A DNA stretch of 64,000 bases from Trichopus zeylanicus subsp. travancoricus. Its lineage: Eukaryota; Streptophyta; Magnoliopsida; Dioscoreales; Dioscoreaceae. Below are positions 11,701 through 24,063 of this stretch, in pieces. Positions within the stretch are counted from its first letter, which is position 1. Every line of letters begins with the position of its first letter. The translations under genes and the position numbers were made by a program. The notes beneath the pieces were generated by a model, which saw only the letters and a program-made list of their open reading frames with translations, did not search any database and was not told where the DNA came from. The stretch covers positions 1 to 64,000 of the forward strand of contig RXID01014605.1 in assembly GCA_005019695.1 (NCBI GenBank). Direction: 5' to 3'.

Positions 11701-12632
11701 CTCATTTTAATGTTTTACCTAAATTCTAACTTTCTTATCGGAGAATTCCATAAGTTCGGAACTTGTACCAGATTGGATTGAATGGCATCGACAATAAGCT
11801 GTACGCGGAGGAGTGCAACCGTGTAACTCAATGGAAGACGGACTACATCCCAACACTCAAGCCCTTCACATGGTACAAGGTATGCATGCTGCTTCCTCTC
11901 TCTTCACATTACTACTTCACTCAGCAGCACTTAATTGAAATATACTTCACTGTTAGGCATCATTCGAAGCTCCGGTCGGCGACGAGCCTGTGGTGGTGGA
12001 TCTGCAAGGCATGGGCAAGGGCGAGGCGTGGGTGAACGGCAACAGCATTGGCCGCTTCTGGCCCAACTTCACCGCCAACTCTGACAAATGCGGGCCATGC
12101 GATTATCGCGCCGCGTACAGTCCGGACCGCTGTCACACAGGCTGTGGCAAGCCGGCCCAGAGATGGTAATACCACACTAACGGACTCCATTTCATGGTAC
12201 TACAATCTATACTAGTCTTAACCCGTTGCTTGCTCTAGGTACCATGTGCCGAGGTCTTTCTTGAAGCCCGGCGAGCCGAATACGGTTGTGATGTTTGAGG
12301 AGGCCGGCGGGGACCCGTTGAACGTGAACTTCCAGACGGTGACCGTGGGCGCGACGTGTGCCAAGGTAGAAGAAGGGAAGACCCTGACATTGTCGTGTCA
12401 GGGCGGTAAGACAATCTCCGCGATCACTTTCGCCAGCTTCAGCGATGTTGAGGGCGAGTGCGGCTCATTCAAGAAGGGCAATTGCGAGGCCGGCGAGGTA
12501 TTGTCGGTGGTGGAAAAGGCGTGCTTGGGAAGGCCGGTGTGCTCCTTGGAGGCTGTGACGGAGACGTTCGGTGCTTGTGGCGGTTGCGTGGGAGTTGCCA
12601 AGACGCTTGCAGTGGAAGCAGCATGCAACTAA
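8732..12632 (+). CDS. Secreted beta-galactosidase, GH35, with C-terminal lectin domain (BGAL7/15-like)
   Basis: Releases terminal beta-galactose from cell-wall or secreted glycans. Eighteen exons with GT-AG introns join into 833 codons (832 aa): 8732-8902, 8972-9079, 9180-9292, 9369-9435, 9525-9617, 9700-9843, 9936-10024, 10110-10215, 10293-10380, 10458-10576, 10661-10825, 10907-11100, 11180-11286, 11378-11487, 11576-11689, 11772-11879, 11957-12165, 12239-12632. Residues 1-25 are a signal peptide ending near LTSA. The GH35 signature GGPIILTQIENEYG is at 177-190, acid/base Glu188. The nucleophile region WTEVWLGWF gives Glu257, and YHGGTNFGR begins at 298. The last 90 or so residues are cysteine-rich and match the SUEL/Gal-lectin domain of long plant members. 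Length and domain order are normal for the family. The ATG at 8732 opens directly into the signal peptide. Odd points: the usual TENWTGWF is TEVWLGWF here, and FQNYYMYHGG is FHCYYMYHGG. The paralogue assignment is by resemblance only. Confidence 0.95.
9124..9141. repeat. AT dinucleotide microsatellite in intron 2
   Basis: A short (TA)n run of about 18 bases inside the second intron of the beta-galactosidase gene; likely length-polymorphic. Confidence 0.7.
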
Positions 12633-12669
12633 ACTTTGGATACATCATTTTGGGTCTTTGTTCCCTTCG

Positions 12670-12711
12670 AATAAATTCGTGTAATTATCTCAATTACCTG
12701 CAATTAATAAA
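12670..12711 (+). terminator. Polyadenylation signals of the beta-galactosidase gene
   Basis: Two AATAAA hexamers at 12670-12675 and 12706-12711 lie 38 and 74 bases after the stop codon, in an AT-rich 3' UTR. Confidence 0.55.
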
Positions 12712-12719
12712 AGTTTTCT

Positions 12720-13640
12720 TTTTTCAAAAATGGAGGATGTTCTTTATAAATGTCGGTAATGCTGAGGATTATCTGCATGAACCGTTCTCCAATTGTAATG
12801 CACGATGTTCTTTACAAATATCGGTAACGAAGGCTAAATGGAGGATCTTCTTCTTCTTCTTCCACATAGAAACCTCTCTCCGGTGGTATGCTTTCTATTG
12901 ATGTTTCTTCTTCTTCTTCGCCATACAATGATCTCACTTCTATTGGTGCAGGCCAACTGCTCGCAGATACAACATTGAGAAAATAACTTAATTTTGTAAC
13001 TGCTCACAGATATTCAACCTGCACGCCTACGGGAGACCACTTGGTATTGGTAAATTTCTTATAACAATGTTATGAGAAAATGGCAACTTTTCAAAATATG
13101 ATTCCTTGTCTTATTCTGTTTCAAGGTAGAGAGAAAAGAAGGCAAATTAGAGAGAGAGAGAGAGAGAGAGAAAGAGAGGTGTTTGATGATGCTGAGAATG
13201 AACCAAACAAACGAGTGGCCAACATTAAGAAGTAATGTATTTTTCTAGTAAATTCTAAAAATACTCATAAGCTCGAGAATATTTTTAATCCTTTGATCTT
13301 TCTTACGACGTGGAGAATTCAAAAATTTTCATAATTTATGAAATTTTAGAATTTTCTAAAATAGTTTGAAATATCCCATTAGGTCTATAAAACATGAATA
13401 TGTGACCAAAAGTTCGAGAGTTTCTTTGAATGTGTCCAATTCTATCTCTTGTAACTTTTGGTATATTCATTTTTACCCACCAAATCTTTCAATTCCACCC
13501 ATGACCCAAATTTTCAACATATGGTAGAACAAAAGATGTAAAAGTATTTTTCCTTATCCAACAAAAAGTCATAAATCTCATATTTCTGAAAATCAGGGAC
13601 AATAATAAAATAATCAGTATCAAATTTCACACTCTTAGAA
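12720..13640. other. Intergenic sequence with small repeats
   Basis: A GATGTTCTTTATAAATGTCGGTAA-like segment near 12737 recurs near 12803. CTT-rich tracts sit near 12850 and 12905, and an (AG)n microsatellite lies at about 13151-13177. No gene is seen. Confidence 0.5.
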
Positions 13641-13649
13641 GAGAATTAG

Positions 13650-14790
13650 AGAACATGAAAATGAAAGAGCTCGAGACTATGAAGGATTATTTCTCAAAAA
13701 TTATGGAAATAGTTGATCAATTAAAATCATTTGGGCGAAGACAACATATCAAAAGGCAAGAGAAAAGATATTGATTAGCTTATCAGAAAAATATGATTAC
13801 ATAGTAACAATTGTTGAGGAAGTAAGAGATATCAACAGTTATCAAAGAAGCAAAAAATATCTCCACTCTCTTAATTCAAGAGTTGATGGGCTCATTATTA
13901 TCACATTAGTAAAGAAAGTTGACACATGAAAGTTAGTAGTTGAAAGTGTCATTCAGTCTAAGCTTAATATGGCTTCTTAGAAAAAAGTTGGTGCTTGCAA
14001 TGATCACAAAAATGGAACAAGCAAAGGCAAGACAAGATAAAGCCAAGCAAACCAAAGGGAGAAAGAAATGCAGAAAAAATTACAAGCTTCTCAAACTCAA
14101 AATTTTTTGCAAGATATGCACGAAAACAATTCATAATAGTAATGAGTGTTGGCAAAAAGGATAATCAAAATGCTATAATCGCAAAAGATATAGTCTTCAA
14201 GAAAAAAATTGCAAACTAAAGTTGGAAAGTTGAGCAAACTTTCTCGAGAAAAAATTGAAGAAGGAATTTTGTTCTATATCAATTATCCACAAGTATATGA
14301 GTTGGATAAAGTTTGGTACTTTGACAATGGTTATAGTAATCACATGATTGAAAATAAGAAGATATTTCTAGACATAGATATTACCATTATCTAAGGTCCG
14401 AATGGGAAATGGAGTAGTAATAGAAGCTAAAAGAAAAGGAACAATAGTAGTTGAAACTAAGAAAGAAATAAGATACATTAGAGGTGTTTTGCTCATACAT
14501 ATGTTCAATAAAATCTATTAATTGTTGGACAATGCAAAATGGATATCTAATCCATTTTGAAGACAACCCTTGCAAAAGATATGATGGTAAGATGAACAAC
14601 CAATTGATAGCCAAAGTCAAGATGTAAGGGAATAGAAATTTTCGACTGGAGTTTAGAAATATCACAAATATGGCCCTAAAGAGTGAAATTCTCGAAGAAG
14701 CTTGTAGTTTAGATATGTCACAAATCAAGGTGTTGTAGATCCATGCTCCATTATTTGAGTTAGAGGAAGGACCGTGCAATAGTATTTGTC
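13650..14790 (+). pseudogene. Copia gag-protease relic
   Basis: Broken by several stops and frameshifts but recognisable in order. A UBN2 gag stretch comes first (MKELETMKDYFSKIMEIVDQ near 13655, then LISLSEKYDYIVTIVEEVRD near 13775). A zinc knuckle CKICTKTIHNSNECW follows near 14108-14153, then a protease segment VWYFDNGYSNHMIENKK near 14310-14365 and VRMGNGVVIEAKRKGTIVVE near 14396-14455. The active-site DSG has become DNG. No integrase or reverse transcriptase follows; the text dissolves after about 14790. It is from a different Copia lineage than the element at 2983. Confidence 0.75.
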
Positions 14791-15489
14791 ATGCCCACTT
14801 GATTTGGGACAAAAGACCCGTGACATACTACAATTAAGCCTTAAAAGTTGTGATTCAAGAAGAACCCACTTGCCTTCATGTAGTTTAGTAGGTTTCTGCC
14901 CCTACAAGTCATAACCGAGGCTTCGTAGCAGCTTTCCATCATTGGGTTGTTCACCAACCCCCATGCAAGGGGTCCCAAGATTGAGGGGAGTCATCTCACC
15001 CCTCCTCTCTTCCAGCTTTCACTATTTCAAAAGATATCAATTATTCAGTCCATCATTATTGATCACTAGGAAGTTAAAGTTTTGTTAGACACTGAGCTCA
15101 GCAAAAATCCTCTCCATGCCAGCGCACGCTGGGTTACCCATTTTCCCTTGGGGATGAAGGTCAAAACCAAATCTCCCTTTGTGAGAGTGCAATAACATAG
15201 ATCCAACATCAATGAAAAGATACACTAGGTCGAGAAGTTGAGGGAAAGGATTCCAAGTCAATGACATGGTTCACAAAAAGGCATAGTCTGTAAGCCAACC
15301 AATAGGTGAATCAACACCAAACTAGGAAAGAGCTCATCGCACATTTGATACCCATGGCATCAGCTTGTGTGAACTAGCTCCAATAGATGGAGGGATCATC
15401 TCAAGACCTAGTATGTTAACAACCCCTAAAAATTATATTAATGATAGCTTCAACCTTGGACATCTACTTTGCAAAAACAAAAAGCCCTA
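14791..15489. other. Unassigned, possibly LTR-derived
   Basis: Text such as GCCCACTTGATTTGGGAC and CCCATGCAAGGGGTCCC looks like retrotransposon non-coding DNA, but no partner repeat or boundary could be found. No gene. Confidence 0.3.
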
Positions 15490-16790
15490 GCCCACCAAGG
15501 CAAGCTTTGTGCCACTTGGTTATTTCAAAGTCTTGTTCCACCAAACCACCAAGGCAAGTTTCATGCAATATAGTTCACTCAAATCCCAAGTCCTCCAGGC
15601 CACCAAGATAAGATTTGCGCCACTAGGTTATTTTAAATCCTAAGTTTGCCATGCCACTGACGCAAGATTTGGGTCACTTGGTCATCTCAAATACCTATTC
15701 TGTCAAGCCATCAAGGTGAACATTGATCCATTTGTTATCTCAAAACTCTAGTCCACCAAGCAACTAAGGTGAGCTTCGATCCACTTAATTATTTCAAACC
15801 CTTGGTCTGCTAGGCCACCAATATGAGCATCATGCCACTTGGTTATTTTAAAGCCTTGGTCCACCATATCGCCAAGTTGAGATTTGAGCCACTTGGTTAT
15901 TTCAAAGCCCTAGTTGATCAGAACACCAAAGCAAGTTTCACACCACATCATTATTTCAAAGTCCTAGTCTGTCAAGCCACCAAGTTGAGTTTTGTGCCAC
16001 TTAGTTATTTCAAAACTTTGGTTTGTTATACTACCAAGGTGAGCTTCATGCCACATGGTTATCTCAAAACCCTAGTCCTCCATTTCACCAAGGTAAGCTT
16101 TGTGCCACTCGGTTATTTCATAGCCTTTGTTCACCTAGCCACAAGGGTGTACCTCATGTCACTTGGTTATCTCAAAGAACTTGTGCACCAAGCCACCAAG
16201 AAATGTTTCACACCACTTGGTTATTTCAAAGCTCCGATTTGCCAAACCGCCGAGACAAATTTTGCACCACTTAGTTATTTCAAATCCCTAGTCCTCTTGG
16301 CTACCAAGCAGAGCTTCACACCACTTGATTAACTCAAATACCAAGTTGACCATGCCACCAAGGGGAGATTCTTGCCACTTGATCATTTCGAAGGCTTGGT
16401 CCACCCACCAAGATGAGGTTCACACCACTTGGTTACCTCAAAGCTTTGGTCCACCAGGCCACCTAGGCAAACTTTGTGCCACTTGGTTAACACAAAGTCC
16501 TTGTCTACTATGCCACCAATGGCAAGTTTTGCACCACTTGATTATTTCAAAGCCCTAGTCTACCAGGCCACTAAGGCGAGCTTTGCGTCACTTGGTTGTT
16601 TCAAAATCTTGGTTTGTAAGACCACTAAGGCCAGCTTTGTGCCAATTGGTTGTTTACAATCCCTGATCAACCATGCCACCAAGGCAAGTTTCATACCACT
16701 TGGTTATTTCAATGTCTTGGTCCACAAGGCCACCAAGGCAAGCTTCATGCAAGTTGGTTATTTCAAAGTCCTAGCTTGTTCAGGTCAATT
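15490..16790 (+). repeat. 54-bp tandem array, about 24 units
   Basis: Adjacent units of exactly 54 bp are easy to read near 16030-16150, each running ACCAAGGTAAGCTTTGTGCC to TTCACCTAGCC with CACTTGGTTATTTCAAAG in the middle. Copies differ by 10-25%. The unit is a multiple of three, so an open frame of 169 codons (15823-16332) shows an 18-residue repeat with PLGYFKALV; with no start context or upstream domain this is most likely incidental. The array leads into the large repeat unit at 17040, the position expected of a 3' UTR tandem array in Tat-type Gypsy elements. Confidence 0.85.
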
Positions 16791-17040
16791 TCCTATTACT
16801 ACCAGCTCAGTGAGTTCTTCTACATATTTACTAGCTTAGTCTAGTATTCTTACACTGCAAAGCGCAACATAGTATTCAAAAAATATGATCTTCTACTTAT
16901 TCACTATCTTGGTCTACTCCTCTTACACTGCCAAACTAGGCTGAGTATTCAAATAGTATGGTTTTTTACTTATTCACCAATTTGGTCTAGTCTTCATAGA
17001 CCACCAAACTTGGCTCACCATATAAAAAATATAGTCTTTT
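16791..17040 (+). repeat. Short array of approx. 90-bp units
   Basis: Three decayed units share TTCTACTTATTCACTATCTT and TTACACTGCCAAAC. They sit between the 54-bp array and the large repeat unit. Confidence 0.55.
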
Positions 17041-20000
17041 ACTTATGTGGAATTAATTTTGGTAGTCTGAAAGTAGCATAGACATCGGGAGTGATCTCAA
17101 TGTACAAATTAGAGTTTATTTTAATTTTAATATGTTATTAGATATTATAGGAGTATTAACTTTTAACAGACATAAGTCACCATTGTTAATTATTTCAATG
17201 ATCATCAGAAACCTCCTAAACTAAGGAACTTCATTAATAAAATGAAGACATAAAAAGAAAAGAAAAAAACATCATTGGATTGATTTAAGAAAAGATATAT
17301 GTCTCAAGCAAGGGCATACCCTCACTTTATAATGAATTTTAGCCTGGGACTGTAAAAGACATGAAAAAAATAAAGGAAAGAAAGGAGTGGAGAAGGAGCT
17401 CTTGATATGTGTTGCCACCGCGCTTCTGTACACTGGACCATGTAATGTCTAACGTGGATGGGTCTTGACTTGATCTTAGGCAGATGTTGATGGTGTTGTT
17501 TAGTGAGAGATGGAAGGAGAATGAGGGATGAAGTGTTTCCAATAGCTTGAGTGTTGGCAATCAATTTGTTGGATGACATTGTTGATAACTTGTCGAGATT
17601 AGCCTGAAGTATTTTTGATAGCTTTTGAGCTTTGACAATAACTTCCTGAATTGAAGTATTTTCGTTGGCCAGTAAGACATTAATGATAACTTCTCTTGGG
17701 TTAGAGTATTTTCATTAGCTAATAAAGTGTTGGTGATAACTCTATTAATCTCGAAGTATTTCCGTAGTCAATGAGATATAGGTGATAACTTTGTTGATTT
17801 TGAAGTGCTTTCATAGCCAAAAGGTATATATCATAACTTTATTGATTTTAAAGTATTTTCATAGCCAATGAGTCATAGGCAATAACTTCATTGATTTTGA
17901 AATATTTTCATAGTCAATGAAGCATAGATGACAAATTCATTGATTTTGAAGTGTTTCTACAACCAATGAGACATAGGTGATAACTTCATTAATTTTAAAA
18001 TATTTCTATAGCCAATTAGGTGTAGATAATAACTTTATCAATTTTAAGATATTTCCATAGCTAATGAGGCATAGGCAATGACTTTGTTGATTTTAAAATA
18101 CTTCAATAACCAATGAGACATAAGTGATAACTTCATTAATTTTGAAGTATTCCCATAACTAATGAGGTGTAGTCAATAACTTCATTGATTTTAAAGTATT
18201 TTCATAGTTAATAAGGCATATATAATAACTTTGTTAATTTTGAAGTATTTCCATATCTAATGAGACATAGGTGATAACTCTATTAATTTTAAAGTATTTT
18301 CATAACTAATGAGACATAAATGGTAACTTCATGAATTTTAAGTGTTTCTATAGCTAATGTTTTGACAGTAACTTCATTGATTTTGAAATATTTCTATAGC
18401 CAATAAGATATAGTTGATAACTTTATTAATTTTGAAGTATTTTCATAACTAATAAGGTATAAGTGACAAATTCATTGATTTTGAAGTATTTTCATAACCA
18501 ATAAGATGTAGGTGACAACTTCATTAATTTTGAAATATTTTCATAACCAATAAGATGTAGGTGATAACTCTATTTTTAAAGTGACATTACCCACTACTTG
18601 TGGAGTTGAATATAGTCTTAGAGTATTACCAAAGACTTTTATACCACACTTAGTGGACTCAGTTTGATCCAGTCTAACTCTATTTAGACTGGCTCTAATT
18701 TGAGTCAAGATAGCAATATTATCCATTGTTCATAGCCTTAGAGTGTGGTTGAAGGCTTAGCACACCTAGTGAGACTCAGTTTAATCCAGTCTAGTTTCAT
18801 CTAATCTAATTGGGATCAGGTTTGAATTAGGCTCAATGTTCAAAACTTGATCTCAATTTGAGTCTAACTTGATTTAATTCGATATTCAAAACTTGATTGA
18901 ATTTTGATTCGCTAACTCCTTGTCAGAAGATGATGAGATGTTTAGGTCTTGGGTTCAGTTTGACCCGATTTGAAATTTTGACTTCATTTCAATTTAAATT
19001 TGATTTAATTTAATATTAAGAATTTGACTCAGACTTAGGTTTGATTTAATTCAATTTGATGTTCAAAACTTGATTTGAGTCAAGTTCTATCCTATTCAAT
19101 TCGATGTTCAAAATTTGGTTTAGGTCAAGTTTGATTTGATTCAATTCAATGTACAAAATTTGACTTCACTTTGACTCTAATTTGAATTCAATTTGCCCTA
19201 CTTTAATTTAATAGACTCATATTAGTCAATTTGGTGGAAGGGCCCTTGGGCTATCATAATGACATTATGGTGAGCTTGCAAGCAAGCCATAAGTTGATCG
19301 GTTGTCGAGTAAGACCATATGTTGTCCTAAACTGTTTGATTTTTAGGCAAGACCTTGGTTGATCCTAATTTGAATTAGTTATCGGGCGAAATCGCAGACT
19401 AACCCTAAACCATTTGACTTTTGGGGCAGGCCACAGGCTAGCCCTAAGTTAAATTTGTTATCAAACGTGATCGCAAGCTAAGCCCTAAAGCATTTAACTT
19501 TTGGGCGAGATCACAAACTAGTTCTAAGTCAAATTGGTTATTAGGCAAGGTCGTAAGCTAGCCCTAAATTATTTAACCTTTAAGCAAGATCACAAGCTAG
19601 CCCTGTGTCTGATTGATTATCAGGTGAGACCATAGACTAGCCCTAAGTCATATTGGTTATCAAACGAGATTGCAGGTTGGTTCTAAACCATTTGACTTTC
19701 GAACGAGACCGCAAACTAGTCTTAAATTATTTTAATTTTCAAGTGAAATTGTAGGCTAGTCTTAAGTCATTGGTTGTTAGACGAGATTGCAGATTGGTCT
19801 TATGGTATTTTAATTTTTGAGCGATATTGCATACTGCTCCTAAACTATTTGACTTTTGGGTAAGACTACATGTTGGTTATAAGTCAGATTGATTGTTGGA
19901 TGAGACCTCACGCTAATCCTAAACCATTTGACTTTCAAGTGAAACTGGGCCAAAGTCGAATTGATTATCAAGAAAGGGCGTAGGCTGACCCTAAATCATT

Positions 20001-20235
20001 TTACTTTAGGGTGAAACCACAAATTGGCCCTAAACTATTCAACTTTTGGACGATAACTCTAAATCAATTGATTATTAGGCAAGATCGCAGACTAGTCCTA
20101 AATCATTTTAACTTTCAAACAACAACGCATGTCAAATTGGTTGTCGATAAAACTGCATGTTGGCCCTAAATCATTTGACTTTTAAGCAAGACCACTTAAT
20201 TAGCCCTAAGTTGGATTGGTTATTAGGTAAGATTA
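17041..20235 (+). repeat. Large repeat unit, copy C (plus orientation), stacked tandem blocks
   Basis: Block I (17041-17580) resembles 33215-33600 and 55145-55570, with CAAGCAAGGGCATACCCTCAC and a GGACCATG motif. Block II (17580-18590) is a 49-bp array of TTCATTGATTTTGAAGTATT plus CATAGCCAATGAGGCATAGG. Block III (18600-19230) is AAAACTTGATTTGAGTC-type text. The last block (19250-20230) is a roughly 40-bp array with GCAAGCTAGCCCTAA. No reading frame is conserved. Read as a very long LTR or LTR-like unit of a Tat-type Gypsy family; the type is inferred. Confidence 0.7.
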
Positions 20236-21500
20236 TGAAATAGTGGTACATATGCAATTAATGACATGAATCATATATAAATTAGCATATTTGAAGTCAA
20301 CGATTGTAACATGAATTAAGAATACTCTATAAAAAAGTTTTATAAAAAATATACTGTTATTCTAGTGTCTATGATAACAACAAAAATGATTCTAATATAA
20401 ATACAAATACATATTAATATAACCATTATTAGCCCCAATGACTAGGGCAGGATACAAATTAAGTGGGGACAATACAAACAAATGCCAATCGCAATACCAT
20501 GATTCAATAAATATTATAAAATAGGAAATTTTTACTCAGGAATACATATACAGTCTTGAAGTTTAGAATATATAAATTCAAACAAATAACAGAAAGTAAA
20601 TAACCTTTTTCTCAAATCCAAATACATGATTTTAAAATTCTTCAAAACAAGTAAACATATCATAAATTAAGATAGGATATCCTCTCATAAAACTTTCAAA
20701 ATGTCAAGAAATATTTAAAGGTATTTATAGTATATAATTATATTTCATACTTATCAAAAATATAAATTCACAAATTAATTGTTAACTTAATATTATCAAA
20801 AGTCATTCATTTGCTTGTCTAGCGAGGAAACCATCGCAAATGTAAAAGGAATATGAGTCAAGCCTTTTTTTTTTCCGGACCTAAAGCATAGATGCAAAAA
20901 AAATAAATTAACTTCTCTAATATCGTAATCACAGCAATCTATCACGAATATATTAATTCTATTTTCTAGCCTAACTAGCTTCTCTAGTTTTAATCTAATA
21001 CATTCCAAAAATATTATATGAGATTTAGTTAATAATATATATCACTTTGATCTCACGTCTAATGTCAGAATAACTTCAAATTTAAAATTTTTAACATGTA
21101 TAATTAAATTAAAATCATGAAAATGAGTTTTTTTTTTTACTATTTTAAGAGAAAATCAAATTAAGTAAAAATATGCGGCAAAAGCATCATATTCTTAGCA
21201 ATGATATTCTAGAAATTTCTTGAGAACTATGACTTCAAATTGATTGTATTAACAAGTCAAAATTCATATATCATAAGTCCAAGATTTCTATCATCATAGT
21301 CACAAATAAAAACAACGGCAACAAGATTAATCATTTCAAAAATAGGTTTTGACTCCCTCCCACAAATTTTTGCCCTAAAATTTGAATCAATGATTCACCG
21401 AAAATGAAAGAAAATAGAGGAGAAGGATTTACATTGATTTCATAAGCTAAGAACATGAGTTGATGGAGAAGATTGACATCTGGAATTAGTTAATTTTCTA
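20236..21500. other. AT-rich unassigned sequence
   Basis: About 1.3 kb with no gene. AGCCCCAATGACTAGGGCAG near 20429 and AAATTTTTACTCAGGAATAC near 20526 look like LTR text, but no second copy is in the window. Confidence 0.35.
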
Positions 21501-21509
21501 AATGAATCG

Positions 21510-22760
21510 AAAAAAAAATTTGGTTTTCACAACCATCTGGTGCTGGATGGATGTTGTCGGGACCTCCAGGAGGTTGTCAATGAAAACTGGCACTTTTCCC
21601 TGTGTTTCTTCTCCCTTAGCTAGTACTTCAAACACGGAAACCTGGCCAACACCAAAACTGAAACCTAAAACCCAAATTTCATTTTAAGCCAGATATAACA
21701 AGGATCGGGACGTTCAGCTTATACTTCCAAGTCTCCCAGACGACCAGGTAGCTCGGCCAGAGAGCTGGACAGAAATCTTCTTCGTTCAGGGGTCGTACTT
21801 GAGAAGCCAGCCGTGGGGCTGGGCTTCGAGCATGTCAAGGAACCAATCGTGCAGGCTGAACTTGGTGCTCGGATCACTGAATTAGTAGATGGCCCCATCT
21901 GATGCTTCAACAACTTCATCTGTAAACTTACCATGAAATTTGACAATTAAAGAAGAAAACGATTAGATCACAAAGAGTTCACTGTAAATAGCTCTCTGAT
22001 TGCAAACTGCAAGCATTTGCTGCTACTCGATAAGGCAATGATACAACTTCAGATTTCAGCTAACATATGAGAGAAGCCAAAATAGACAGCTTAAACGCAA
22101 GAGCCCCATGGCAAAAATATAATCACAATTTCTAACAGAAATATAAACATAAATATGCATATTTTCAAGGAATCAAAATGGGAATAAATCTAAGATATAT
22201 GAAGAGATAATAACAAAGAAAAAATGAAAAACCTGATGGGAGAGCCGTCCACTTGATGAGAAGCCAGCAGCATTGCTAACCCCGCCACAATTATTTAATT
22301 GTTTTTTTAGCAAAGAAAATGATGGCAATGCCCCACTAATCTATTACCAATGTATTTCAATAAATTCCAAAAATTAATCAGAATAAATTACAAGACGGTA
22401 ATCACTGCATGATAATAACAAATGAATGATCGAGATTAGGGTTTAGGGTTTAGGGCCGAATATTGAATAGTTGTGCCCAAACTCAAAAAGATCGATTGCA
22501 AGACCTCAAAAAGCCAAAAAAAAAATATAGAACGGTAAATGTATTTCACCATGGGAACGTCCCAAACAAGTAGATCGCCACCGAGCTCGATCCAGTCCTC
22601 CCACGACCCATTTTGGTTGCATCCCCTTGATCCAACCATCCCAGCTAGCCGTATACAAGGATGCGCTCGTTGTCCACGTTCACATCCTCTGGCCCAACCA
22701 GTCTCCCGTCTCCTGATCTCTCCACATTCTGGGAGAAGTTCAGATGCCTCTGGTTTGAGT
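21510..22760 (-). pseudogene. Strictosidine-synthase-like pseudogene, two exon remnants
   Basis: The upstream remnant (about 22760-22540) reads GPEDVNVDNERILVY then, after a shift, DGWIKGMQ and NGSWEDWIELGGDLL, the blade-1 region of plant strictosidine-synthase-like proteins. The downstream remnant (about 21946-21710) reads FTDEVVEASDGAIY, stop, FSDPSTKFSLHDWFLDMLEA, QPHGWLLKYDP, stop, TKKISVQL. A later piece (about 21640-21510) gives VFIDNL and, in another frame, GGPDNIHPAPDGC. In-frame stops are TAA at 21882-21884 and TGA at 21786-21788, and the DNL/GGPDN junction is frameshifted. The segment between the remnants and the C-terminus is missing. The intact family forms secreted six-bladed propellers; this copy cannot encode one. 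It lies tail-side of CID7 on the same strand. Confidence 0.8.
22434..22454. repeat. Short interstitial telomere-like repeat / telo-box
   Basis: ATTAGGGTTTAGGGTTTAGGG, nearly three plant telomere units (TTTAGGG). It may be a telo-box regulatory remnant or chance; it lies between the two exon remnants of the strictosidine-like pseudogene. Confidence 0.45.
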
Positions 22761-22769
22761 TTTGAACCG

Positions 22770-24063
22770 GGTTACCCTAGCTGGATTGGACCAAAAAATA
22801 GGGCTATATATCTGTCTGAACCACTCAAAACAAGGAGCTGAGGGGGTAAACTAATTTTTAGTGTTAATTAAAAATTGATCAGTTTTATATCATGCAAAAC
22901 CTCAAGCTTTCTTCTATCTGTCTATGCCTGTCAAGGAAAAATCCAAAATGCCTAAGGGCCGGAAAAAATTCTGTCAATCTTTTGAGCGAAAGAAAAAAGG
23001 TCGTCCGACCAAATTAAAACTCAAAAAATTTGAATTGAGTATAGATAAAACTATATCTAATTTTGATTAAAAAAGATATAATAATTATACTCATTTTTTA
23101 TTTCAAAAGACTAAATTGACGGGTATGAATTTTTTTACTATTTATACCGATATCCATTTGACTCGCCGGTAGACATAGTATGAGTGATTTATCTTCCTTG
23201 CTGACTCAAATTCTCCGGCGGCACAAATTTCTCTTCCCCAAATTTTCTAGTCATTATCTTCCTGAACTTTCAGCCGTATGCATAATCATGTTCATTATCA
23301 TAGCAACAAATTCAGATCATCGATTCAGATCCAACATTCCAAATTCAAAGTAATATAATGGAAAAATTCAAAGTAATATTCCTCGCACAAGATGACATGT
23401 ATTTTCTCCTTTTGATAATTACGGATACGTATTACACAAGCTTACATGCTTGGCAATATTTCACCTGCGCTTGACTCCAATTAGAAGTCAAGATGTAAAA
23501 CTAAGGATCTATTCTACTCCGACTCCAAACAAACTTTTTTTGTCAATCAACCAAGGATGCTCAGTTTCCACCCTTCAACACTACAAACCAAGTAGAGCTA
23601 TATCCATCCCATTGATTACTAACCACATAAAGCAACCAACACCCTTAAGAGATCTTCTGATATCGTGCCTGCAAGTTGGCATCCGAATTAGGATGCAAAC
23701 ATCACCAATGATCAAGCATCACAAAATCTCTGTTCTTGTGGACATCAATAGCTTGTTAGCCAATGGATTTTTGTTTTTTTCAGAACTCCAAAAGATATGA
23801 ACTAAACTTTCCAAGGGGGTGAAATCTGAGAAGCAACTTGAAGCAAAACTCACCAGCATGAAGGGAAAGGCCCAGCGGAATTCCGCCAACAACTAAACAA
23901 AAAGATGAAGACATGGAGTGTTGGTAATGTTACACTGCTCTTGGATTTTCAGATTTCTCTATCCCTCTTCTACCTGCCACATATCCACATACAAGAATCA
24001 AAATGTGTGATTTAGACCTCTGTCCTATTTTGTTTTTCCACCAGTATACACCATACAAGGTTG
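22770..24063. other. 3' flank of CID7, no gene seen
   Basis: It holds the presumed 3' UTR and downstream region of the CID7-type gene and AT-rich spacer. An open frame at 23450-23800 has no recognisable similarity and no protein-like bias. No clear polyadenylation hexamer could be assigned. Confidence 0.4.

Noticed and set aside
15823..16332. 169-codon plus-strand frame with 18-residue repeats as a gene
   Set aside because: It is produced by a 54-bp tandem array; the frame starts and ends inside the array, with no start context or non-repeat domain.
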